A DNA stretch of 64,000 bases from assembly GCA_001574975.1 (NCBI GenBank), contig KQ965806.1:180180-244179 (forward strand), read 5' to 3'. Each line of letters opens with the position of its first letter. Position 1 is the stretch's first letter. Source of the DNA: Gonapodya prolifera JEL478 (taxonomy: Eukaryota; Monoblepharomycota; Monoblepharidomycetes; Monoblepharidales; Gonapodyaceae). Below, in pieces: positions 11,978 to 21,204 of the stretch. The position numbers and the translations under genes are program-made. The notes beneath the pieces were generated by a model. It saw nothing but the letters and a program-made list of their open reading frames with translations. It was not told the origin of the DNA and searched no databases.

Positions 11978-12442
11978 CTAGACCCCACTGGAACCCTCGG
12001 ACGACTTGGCAATATTGCTTGTCTTTGTTGCATCATTGACGTCGGGAGTGAAGATCGAGTGCGTTGATTGAGTGCGTTGTGAGTACTTAAAGTCGAACTT
12101 GGTCGCCTTCTTCATCATAACAAGAATGTCGTAGAGAGGTTTCGTGATAAAGATCCACGAGAAGAGTAAAGACGCTTTCGAAAGTACGATGGCAGCTCCA
12201 ACGGCTTGAAACAGGAGCGCAGAATGTTTTATCAATGTAATTGTTTTAGAAAGGACGGGTGCATGAGAAAGTATCCTTTTCATTGCGGTCCGAAAGTTCC
12301 AACACACACCTGAGAGCACTACTATTAATGTGGATCGACATCCATCAGGCTCCAACGTCGATATGTGCTGCAAAGTATCGCCAACATAATCTGTTAATGG
12401 TCTGAACACGCCAATGGAGTCAAAGGGCGCCAACCCACTCAC
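11978..12442 (-). CDS. small membrane protein, unknown
   Basis: The frame starts 'MSGLAPFDSIGVFRPL'. A GTGTGT...TTTCAAG intron (about 12210-12310) removed from the middle joins 'STLIVVLS' to 'AVGAAIVLSKASLLFSWIFI', giving one long or two short hydrophobic segments followed by a basic 'MMKKATKFDFKY' tail. The spliced product would be about 120 residues. I do not recognise a family. It lies head-away from the RING-H2 gene at 12984 and just upstream of the polymerase gene on the same strand. It could be a chance frame, but the hydrophobic segment and clean splice argue for a real small gene. Confidence 0.35.
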   Translation of the reverse strand: MSGLAPFDSIGVFRPLTDYVGDTLQHISTLEPDGCRSTLIVVLSGVCWNFRTAMKRILSHAPVLSKTITLIKHSALLFQAVGAAIVLSKASLLFSWIFITKPLYDILVMMKKATKFDFKYSQRTQSTHSIFTPDVNDATKTSNIAKSSEGSSGV

Positions 12443-12983
12443 TCACGCTGCAATCACAAGAACGTGCTGGTACGGGTACAAATTCAGTGCCGACACTCGA
12501 AAAATTTTGCCGTCGAGGTTCCACGACTTGTCGGGAATGTTCCAGGCAAAGTCTCCGTTCACCAACGCGTGGAACGTGCAAGTTCAAACATTCAACAAGG
12601 ATAAAAGGGATAGGTCGAGCGGTCAAACTCGACTATCGTTCTCAAACGAAGTCATTCTGGTGGTAGTATTGATCTTTTTCAGAGCCTGAGTATCGAAATA
12701 TGCATGTGATCATTGATCAAACTGTTTGAACAACTTTGTCCCAGCATGCACCCACTCAAAATCATAGATGGGCACGAGCCCACGTTCCACCGCACTTCCG
12801 ACACTTAAGCCGACAGACGCAATCTGGTCGATGCATCATCAATCGTGGAAAGATTCCCAGACGGGGAATACGAATATGAGGGTTCATCAGCACTTCATTT
12901 CATATGTAGTATCTAAACGTGAGTCTACTTAAATATCTAAAGTATCCAGACAGACGTTCGGAGATGAACTTGCTTGCGTCGTC
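12443..12983. other. intergenic region between divergent genes
   Basis: This stretch separates the small minus-strand membrane protein from the plus-strand RING-H2 gene and probably holds both promoters. No further coding signal was seen. Confidence 0.4.
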
Positions 12984-14359
12984 TTGCCCAGAGAGTGCGA
13001 GGACGACAATGTTCTGCGTGGCTACAACCGAGATTCATATGGATCAAGGGAGCGAGTGAGCATGGAGGAAGGGCAGCGACGGCCTGGAGTAGAGCAGGGA
13101 CGCGGTGGAGCTGTGGGGGACATGATGGACGTCGATGGGTCTGACGACGTGGAACAAGTGTCAGGCGGGGACACGTCCGTATCATCGTCCACCACCACCT
13201 CCACTGCCGACCCTCGTGTCACTGATCCCATCATCCCTGCATCACCACTTAATACGCCGACGACTCTCGGTACCACACCTGCAACCCCACAAACCCGCCC
13301 AGCCTCATCCTACCCACCCTGGCTCCCACCTTCATCCTTCACGTTCCCCTTCGTCCCACTCTCCCCAACCTCGGGGCTGCTCTACAACCCCACCACCGGC
13401 ACCGTCTACCACATCTCCTTCCCATCTCCTACTGGCGGGAGCGGCGCTCCAACCACAACCGCCCAACCCCGCGCATCCCCCTCCGCCATCGTATCCCTGC
13501 CTCCCATAACACACATCTCACCGGCAACACTCGCCCTGCACCCGCACTGCCCCGTGTGCCTCGAGGCGTTTCGCCGGGGTGACCAGACCCTCACAGGCCC
13601 ACAAGCCGTCGTGGCGCGCAAGCAAGTGTTCCACCGCGCGTGTGCCGAGCAGTGGCTGGAGAGAAGTAACGCCTGCCCCGTGTGCAGGTGGGAACTGCCC
13701 ACGGGCGACGCGGGGTATGATGTGGGCGTGGAGGAGAGGAACGGGAAGAGGGTTGAGGAGTGGCGGAGGGCTCATACGGCGGGGACGGGGACGGGGGTAG
13801 AGGCGCCGGTGGAAGCGGGTGCGGGTGGGGATGGAGGTTTGAAAGGCGTCCCCACGGGCACCAAGGAGATTGGATGGGCGAACCTGACGCTCGAGACCGT
13901 GGCTGCACCAACCCGTAGCCCGCTTGAGTCCATTCCGTCACCTGATACCTCTCCCACATCCACCTCCTCCCTGCAACGTCCCGCATTCGCATCCCGCCTC
14001 CCATCCATCCGAATCCGTGTCGCGCCCTCTTGCGCGCTCGAGCTGCTCGGGACATGCTCTGAACTCCCTTCCGCTTCCTCCTCCTCCTGGACGAAGGCAG
14101 CGACACCATCGACGCCCTCCCACCCGCACCCACGCTATACCTCCCCGGCTGCTCGTACCGGTTCAACACATTCTGCCTATCCCGCTCCGTCCGCGTGCGC
14201 GGGTGGGAGGACGAAGCCAAGTTGGTGGAGAAGGGCGAGCTGGATGGTGTGATTGTGAGGTGTCCGGTGTGTAGGAGGGCGGGGACGGTGGAGATGGTGG
14301 AGGAGGGGAGTGAAGAGCAGGGGGTGTGGGTGGGTGTTGGGTGGGCGGAGGCGGCGTGA
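12984..14359 (+). CDS. RING-H2 zinc-finger protein (probable E3 ubiquitin ligase), frame change near its end
   Basis: The N-terminal ~180 residues are Pro/Ser/Thr rich and probably disordered. A RING-H2 finger follows at about 13540-13690: 'CPVCLEAF' ... 'VFHRACAEQWLERSNACPVCR', with Cys-Cys-Cys-(Val-Phe)-His-Cys-Cys-Cys spacing typical of ubiquitin ligases. The first frame runs to about 14255 but becomes low-complexity after 14070. A different frame from about 14075 reads 'FLLLLDEGSDTIDALPPAP', 'CSYRFNTFCLSRSVRVRGWED', 'GELDGVIVRCPVCRRAG' and stops at 14357-14359, and it looks like the true C-terminus with another CxxC pair. A one-base error, a real frameshift or an unseen intron could join them. 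No membrane segment is seen. The start at 12984 is the first Met of the open frame; Met at 13060 is an alternative. Confidence 0.7.
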
Positions 14360-14925
14360 GTTGGTGGAAGAGGTTGGGTATGGAGTGTGTGGGGTTGATG
14401 AGCATTATATACATTCACGTTTGAATTTGAAAGCAAAATCTTTCCAATATAAGTACAACATCTTAGATATAGTACAGCTACGGCCATATGCGCGGAAAAG
14501 TGCCGCTTCCCGTCTGATCAGCGCAGCGAAGCCCGCGACAGCCCAGTCAGTACTAGGGTGAGAGATCAGCTGGGAATACTGGGTGCTGTAGTTTTGCACT
14601 TTTGAGAGTTGCAACGTCAGGGGATATGAAGTGTGCGATTGAGAGGTGAGTTTTACCGCGTCGCTTTTTTGCACGCAGATTATGCAGAAGCGCACTATCT
14701 ATTATAGCTTTTCATTCATATCATAAATACTACGTGCACCCGACAGGACGAGAAATGCGTAGTGGTGCTGCGGTCCATCGAACGCAAGGGGAGCCGACGA
14801 AATCACCAACCAATCTCTGCTCATTCGCGATCCCAATACGGACCAATCGCCCCAATCCACCACAATCATCCCTCAATCAGTCGGAATACCGCGTGCTCAA
14901 CCCCCGCTGACTGCCGGAAGTGTCC
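14360..14925. other. intergenic, nothing recognised
   Basis: This stretch holds no conserved coding signal. It includes the 3' side of the RING-H2 gene and an AT-richer stretch at 14400-14480. Confidence 0.4.
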
Positions 14926-14928
14926 ACG

Positions 14929-16180
14929 ATGGCGGTTTCCCCGCTGGAAGGGTCATCTTTGGGCATTCCCGGTCCTTACGCGATCCGTACGTTGCAATCT
15001 CGACTTGATCTCCTCGAACTTCCCTCTTCATGTCTCTGCCCCACCACGTTCGATCCTCCCTGTGTACTTGCACCAATCCAGCGTTGTTCGCCCTCCTCCT
15101 CACACTCGCAATCGTGCCCCTCGTCGACGCACACTTGTGGGACATTTTCCTATCTTTGTCCTCGGATGGTCGTTTGCGTTCGTGAGTTTCGGCCAGGGCA
15201 TCGTGTGATGGACGTGGTGTGCCTCGCGATCGAGGATAAAGTTTAACTTGTGTCCCACCGGTCTTGCAATGGCCATCAATTCTGAAATGCGCCGCGGCAT
15301 ACGTGAATATATATGGCACCTTTGGTTGCTAGACGGTTCCCTTTGGTGCCACATGAGAGTTTAAAGTTCTCACGTGGCATCCATACTTTTCGCTGACATG
15401 CCCCCGATCGAAGATGGAGTCGATCTCCTCACGTACGACATTCTCGACGCGTGGGTCTCTACTGTCAGGCGCCGGCCTGTTCCATTACCGTCGCCTCACA
15501 AATTATCACTCTTGTCTACAACGTTGGACACCCTCTACTCCTTCCTACCGACATCTCAGCGTTATTTCCTCCTACGTTCCCTCTATTGCCGTCGTAGGCT
15601 CACTCTACACACTCCCCAGTGGGCTTGTCCTACGCGGGACGCTCTCGGGACACCCTCACATCGACACTGCCCTTCTTGCCTCTGGCACGATCCTATCGAG
15701 TTTGATCGGGACCGCGGGCGCGAGCATGGTGATGATTTGACCGGTCGTAAGGAGGGCGAATCGGAGGAAGGACAGGGTGCATTGCGTGGTATTCTTCATT
15801 GTGCTGATTAGTAATGTGGGAGGGACTTTGACGCCGAGTGAATAGCTGCTCTCATTGCTTTGTTTATTGACTAAGAGTTATTGCTTGCGTCCCTAGCTCT
15901 CCACAAACAATGCTGATTTCTTATGACCCCTCGCCCACACAATCAGTTGGCAAACCCCCCGTCTTCCTCGGCTACCTCAAAGGCGTCGAATTCTTCTGGC
16001 CCCTGACGCACTGCGCAGTCCCGACTGCCTTCTCCTGCCTCGTCCTCCTTGCTTTGTTCTACGCCATCGACTCATTCTTGTAATTGCGAACGGGTGGAGT
16101 TCTTGAGCAGGACGGCAGACGAGGAGAGGGCCGTGTTGGAGGGCGTTGCGGCACAGAATGGTGGAAAGACTGGTGGACAA
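14929..16180 (+). pseudogene. NhaD/ArsB-type ion transporter (Na+/H+ antiporter or citrate/arsenite-like), decayed
   Basis: Fragments of this multi-pass transporter family occur in order but in changing frames. 'NPALFALLLTLAIVPLVDAHLWD' (about 15080-15145) resembles the first helix. 'FVLGWSFAFVSFGQ' and 'EYIWHLWLLDGSLW' are weaker. 'VPSIAVVGSLYTLPSG' with 'RGTLSG' (about 15570-15650) and 'LLASGTILSSLIGTAGASM' lead to 'VVRRANRRKDRVH' and 'VVFFIVLISNVGGTLTP', strongly like the family core 'IGTTGASMLLIRP..RAN' and 'NIGGSLTPLGDPP'. An intron at about 15838-15949 splices in phase to 'GKPPVFLGYLKGVEFFWPLTH'. A TGA at 15738-15740 stands where relatives usually have Arg (ASMVMI*PVV). The N-terminal part needs several frame changes, and I cannot find the C-terminal helices, so I call it a pseudogene. 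Substrate cannot be assigned. Confidence 0.65.
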
Positions 16181-17417
16181 CCGAGTGGAGAAAGTCAGCC
16201 ACCGTTGGGAGGAGCTTTTGGACCAGGGTACTCGTCCCTAATGGATTCTGCGATCAAGGTGGACGATGCTTCAAACGGACAGGTGAGGACCCATCTTAGC
16301 GACCTTTCCAAGTCGGATTTCATGTACTCTTGTGTACGTAAGGATGATACCCCAGCGGCGAAACTGTTCCGCGCCAAAGCAACGGCAGTTGCTCCACATT
16401 CATATCACCCGACGCCGATGCTCTCGCGCAGCTGGACGTGGACAAATTACACACAGCACCAATCAGTGAGACGCTTACTGCGACTGGAATGCGAGAGAGT
16501 CAGGTCGGGTACGGAATTTTGCCAGTGAGTTGTTCCAAGGCGCAGCGGGAATGACAAACCAGAGATATGGTGACGTTATGCACTGCAACCGTGTTTGTAG
16601 CCCCGCGAGCTTTCGGCAGGGACGTACATCGAGCCGACCATGGATGAGATCATCGAGGATTGGAGCAACTGGTCTGATCAATGTTGTGGGGATGCTCGTA
16701 ATCGCTGCCGTTATTAAGTTCGGAACGTTAACCTGATTCTCGGACCACGTCCGTGAGTGATGGCGTGTTCGTGCCCGTTGATTCAGCGATGCAAAGTGGA
16801 GTACCACGAAGTTGAGACACACTGGAACTTTGATTCGATCACCGGCCTGGGGACCTTCTGCCTTCAGCAGATTGGAACATTGAAAGAGTGCTGAAGTCTT
16901 ATGCCCAATCTATTTGAATTATCTAGACAAACGAGGGCACAGTGGGTCGGCGAGTGATGCCAGCGGTCGTACAATCCGTGATGAACCTACTTCGGCAGAA
17001 CCAGTGACCCTGAGACTGAGCCCACCGAATCACTTTGATGCCTGGACAGTAGCTTCACCCATGATTGCGCTGAGACTTAATTGGTCCAGAGTGGCTTGCT
17101 GCAAGTTGGGGTAAGCGAGGCATTGCGAATCACGCGCAAATGCAACTCAACCGAAACGACTCCGAGAGTGGACATGCGACATTGTGCGATAAATGTGACA
17201 TGCTCTGTTTCGGATCCATGGAACGAGTCGAGATGTTTTGTGTCCGAAATGCGATTGGGAATGAAACACGCAGACTAAGGTGACTTGTGCCAAGTGGTGA
17301 GGCTACCATCGCTGCGATTTGATTTGATGGGGTGTCTCGACGGGAACCGTGGTCTCAGTTCAGTGGTTGGTAATCGTCGGCTGAACTGGTCACCGCTTTC
17401 ACAACTCCACTCTTCGA
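16181..17417. other. intergenic or degraded tail of the transporter
   Basis: Several medium-length frames occur but none shows the expected C-terminal helices of the transporter or any other recognised domain. This may be eroded coding sequence. Confidence 0.35.
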
Positions 17418-18408
17418 ATGTCAGATGAATTGTTCTTGCGTCGTGCTTCTGCCGCTCTCCTCGGCGCGTTTGTGGGCGACTCCACGGGTTCTCTGCTGGA
17501 GTTCACGACCTCCGCGTCGCCAGCAAAAGTCGAGCTCGCTCTCACCATGCGTGGCGGAGGACCCCATCAGGTCGCGCCTAGTCAGATTACCGACGATGGC
17601 GAGCTGACGCTGGCTCTATGCCACGCACTCAGGGGGTAGGATCCCCGAGTCGGGTTTCCAGCTGAAGCTGCGATGGAACAGTACCGGGACTGGTTCAAGT
17701 CATTTCCGTTTGATATAGGAGGCACATGCAGAGCAGCGTGAGGTCAGGATCCTCCTGCGCTGAACTACGCCAGCATCGCAAACGGTGCGTTGATGCGGAG
17801 CTCACCCCTGGCAATATGTGTGCACCCTTCAAAGACTGGGAAAGATCTGGATTGGACCTTCGACATGGCAGCTGCAGATGCAGCACTGTCGCACCCGCAC
17901 CCGACTACACAGAACGCAAACGGGGCGTACATTGTGGCGATGGCACATTTGCTGAGCCACCCCGACGACTCGGTGGGGGCGTGGACAGCTGCCAAGGATG
18001 CCCTGAAGAGTCGAGGGAAGGGCGACACGACGGACGCTGCCCAGTGGCTGGACGAAGGAAGGACTGGAAACCTCGGGTTCGATACGTGCCGACAGAACAT
18101 GGGGTTTCAGTACACCTTCGTTCTGGCCTTTTACCACCTCTTTGCGCGGGTGGTCCTTCGTGGACGCAATGAAGGACGTTCTTCAGCGCGGAGGTGATAC
18201 GGACACGAACGCGTGTATTGTCGGCGCGCTTGTCGCCGAGGCGGGGCGAGAAATACCGCCCGAGATGGTCGCGAAAGTACGGGGGTATACAACGAGCGGT
18301 CGGACTGCGAGGGCGGACAAGTGGGCAGCCAGGGCCGTGCGGGACGTGACAGATGACCCGGAAGGGTACTTTGAAGGGAGAGGTGGTGTGCGGGTTGGAT
18401 CGTATTGA
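17418..18408 (+). pseudogene. ADP-ribosylglycohydrolase (ARH/DraG family), with stops and a frameshift
   Basis: Enzymes of this family remove ADP-ribose from proteins or small molecules using two Mg2+ ions. One frame from 17418 reads 'ASAALLGAFVGDSTGSLLEF' (first metal-binding loop), 'QITDDGELTLAL' (the TDD metal ligands), 'YRDWFKSFPFDIGGT', 'YASIANGALMRSSPLAI', and on to 'MGFQYTFVLAFYHLF'. The last motif, 'VLQRGGDTDTNACIVGALVAE', is in another frame from about 18140. Within the first frame are TAG at 17637-17639 and TGA at 17739-17741, and the shift near 18145 is one base. No phase-consistent intron removes these stops: the candidate GTAGG...CCAG (26 nt) breaks the frame. All metal-site motifs survive, so decay looks recent. 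Sequencing error remains possible for each lesion singly. Confidence 0.75.
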
Positions 18409-18540
18409 ACGTCGAGCATCTTCGGTTCTTTTTTGTAGCGCTTCAAAATCATGTAATGTAAATGCAAATGCCCATGCGGTTGTCAGTGGTCCAACAGAAG
18501 TCCTACAACACTTTGGTCTCCACCACCTCACATTCCATTG

Positions 18541-20181
18541 ATGGGTCTCACATCCTTCCTCGAAAACCCCCGCCGTCGAAAACTCTACCTCCGCATCGCA
18601 CTCCTCCTCACAATCCTCGGCGGTATCACCTACGCCGGGCTGTACGGACTCCCTATCGATGGCTGGCACGGCGCGCCAGATGGAGGGGACCGCCAGTTCG
18701 AGGGCAACAGGGGGAGGGCGAAACTGACAGAGCAGGTGGGAAATTTGGAGGACGCGCTGAGACGGCAGGCTCTGGACGCGGCAAGGGAGGGTGGTGGGGA
18801 GGGGAGGAAAGCCATTGCCGTCCCCGACGTGAAGCTGGAGCAGGACGACCCTCCGCCAGCCCCGCCTCCGAGTCTGAGCAATCAGCAAGGGCAGGGGAAG
18901 AAGTCTTCCGACCAGTTCGTGGGCATCCCCCCGAGCAAGGTCGAGGTGCAACCCGACCCGTCGCTCCCTTCCCCCAACGTCGAAGAGCTCGCCTGCTCCT
19001 TCGACCCCACCACACGCGACCTGAAGAAGTATCCAATCACGCTATGCGACGAGCCTTACCTTCGCCACGACAAGGACCAGCCCAAGGGGACCAACTGTCC
19101 CGTTCCTTACCAGTGGACGTCTCGGTGTGAGGAGGCCGACTTGAGGATCTTTGAGGTGCTTCATGGCGGGATACAGAGCGTTGTTCCGAAGGCGGAACGC
19201 AAATGCGCACACCAGAAGTACGGTTATTTGAGTATGGAAAGTGCCGCTTATTACGGGCAGGTCATGAACGCCAAGGACTATGTCGACGTGGTCTCGACGT
19301 ACCGCCTGGACTCGGACGTGCCCATGACGTACTGGGGCGGGTTCATGGACATCCAGCGCTTCTCCCCGGTACCGCTCCACAAACGACGTACGGACGCCAT
19401 CGCGGCAACTTTTGTGTCCAATTGTGGCGCGTTGAATGACAGGAATAAGTGGATGGAGGGCGTGTCGCAGGTGGTTCCTACACATCATTATGGGACATGT
19501 TTCCATAACCAGGCCATTCCGGAGAGGATTAAGAGTAAGACTAAGGACCATCCGTGGGATTTGAAGTATGCGGTGTTGGAGTGAGTTTTCGCTCGCGGTG
19601 TGCTTTCTTGAGAGTTTCCGGCGTTGTCTGACTGCGTACGCGTACGTTCATCCTCGACGTTCACACTATTCACCAGAGAGTACCTGTTCAACCTCTGCTT
19701 CGAGAACTCGGACTCTCCCTACTACGTCACCGAGAAACTCTACCAAGCGTACGTGGCCGGCGTCGTACCCGTTTACCTGGGCCCATCCAACTGGCAACTA
19801 CACGTGCCCAACCTAACGTCGCTGATCATGGCGAGCGACTTCGACTCCCCGGAGCAGCTCGGGCACTACCTCAAGTACCTCTCCGAGAATAGCAAGGAGT
19901 ACGAGCGGTACCTCGAGTGGAAGAAGTACCCCATGGTCCGGCCCGCGTGGAAGGAGATTGAACGGATTGCGGCCAAGGATGTCCATTGTAGGTTCGCGAT
20001 GCATGTTGCGGGCAAGCCGTACAAGTGGAGGAATAAGGACTTTGGTGCGCCGGAGACGATGGACGGGGATGTAGGGATCAGTGTCGTGGAGTGGAAGAAG
20101 AAGTGGGCGGAGGAGAGGGAGAGACTGGATAAGGAGGCGGCGAAAGAGGGTGGCAAGGACGCGACGGGAGATGAGCGATAG
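18541..20181 (+). CDS. GT10 family glycosyltransferase (alpha-1,3/4-fucosyltransferase-like)
   Basis: This predicted type II Golgi protein has a basic N-terminus followed by a single hydrophobic anchor 'LYLRIALLLTILGGITYAGLY' (residues about 15-35), a Pro/Gln-rich stem, then the catalytic domain. Exons 18541-19580 and 19677-20181 join in phase as 'AVLEEYLFNLCFENSD'. The second exon carries the GT10 signature: 'FENS.SPYYVTEKLYQAYVAGVVPVYLG', the GDP-fucose-binding segment. 'DVPMTYWGGFMDIQ' and 'ATFVSNCGA..RNKWM' in exon 1 also fit the family (YWS-type and FVxSNC motifs). Total length is about 515 residues. The donor is expected to be GDP-fucose, transferring to glycoproteins or glycolipids in the secretory pathway; the acceptor is unknown. 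The start Met immediately precedes the anchor and is the natural choice. Confidence 0.88.
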
Positions 20182-21204
20182 TCAAATACACGCGTATAAT
20201 TTATGATGTGATCAGCACGTTGAATGCTTGCGGTCTACACTTACTTCAGGAACTGTGGGAATGTTGCGAACGCGAGCGTGATTCTGGGAAGCTAATTTGG
20301 TTCCGTGAGGGCTATCTCGGACGATTGCCTGTGGCCAGAGAGCAAGCGTCGTCACCACTGGGGAAAGGGAGCGACATTTTACCATGTCGCACGCCGCAAT
20401 TCCTCCGTTTGTGATTCGTATATTTATTCGTTTTTTCCGTCGACGATAATTCGACTCACATGCCGGGTGAATCCATTCAACCACGAAGGCCTGAAGCTGT
20501 GAAAGTCGGTGAGAGTGTCGGCCAATGCTGCCCCGCCCACGCCCTAAAACAAATCAAATGCAAATATGGGAGAAAATCCTCTGGGAGACTTTCCAAAGTG
20601 ACTTTGGAGCTGCTGGTAGGAATTTTGTGTATTCCCGTTCGGCGATACGTCGCTGCTCATCGGCGATTCATTTGCTCTGCCTGCCGAGAGGCACCGTTCA
20701 CTGATTATCTCATCCCACCGAACTGAGATTTGTAAGCAAACACGACATATCAAATTCGCCAGTGATTAGCTCTGTTTCTACGTTTGCGCATTCTATTGAT
20801 TTGAAGTACTCGCTGCATATACCCGCCCTCTAGTACCAAGTGTCAAATGTCTCCCACGCTGTAATGCATCCGGCTGCCTTGCCACAATGGGGCCATCACT
20901 GCGAAGTGAAAATACAGTGAAATACAGTTGTCGTCCCGCGCAGAACCTATTTTTTCATAGTGTGGATGGTAACCGGCAGATCTCCGCTACGCCACTCGGC
21001 TGATGGTGGAGGCAGGGGCCGAGAGAAAACAGAAGCCGAACGTGTCCCACAGCTGCAGTCACACAGACACTCCATCATCGGACTATAAGACACCAAGCCC
21101 ATCGCAACAGCTTACCCTAACCCTAGGACGGGACTCTCTGCACTCCACCCACCTCAAACCCTCAACGCCCCTCCTCTGCCTGGGCAGCGACAACATTTCA
21201 GACA
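20182..21204. other. intergenic, upstream of the Zn2Cys6 gene
   Basis: No coding signal was recognised. Near 21113 there is a short telomere-like CCCTAACCCTA, which in other organisms can act as a promoter telobox. It lies about 90 bases before the probable start codon. Confidence 0.4.

Noticed and set aside
14929-16180. Bacterial contamination as the source of the NhaD/ArsB-like sequence
   Set aside because: A phase-consistent GT-AG intron sits in the core of the sequence, which argues for a resident eukaryotic gene.
17637-17662. A 26-nt intron removing the TAG in the ADP-ribosylglycohydrolase gene
   Set aside because: Removal shifts the frame and creates a TGA at the junction, whereas leaving it keeps all later motifs in frame.
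5254-17741. TGA reassigned to an amino acid, or selenocysteine insertion
   Set aside because: RPO41, JmjC and other intact genes end with TGA at the expected C-terminus, and the internal TGA codons fall at positions where Cys or Sec is not expected.
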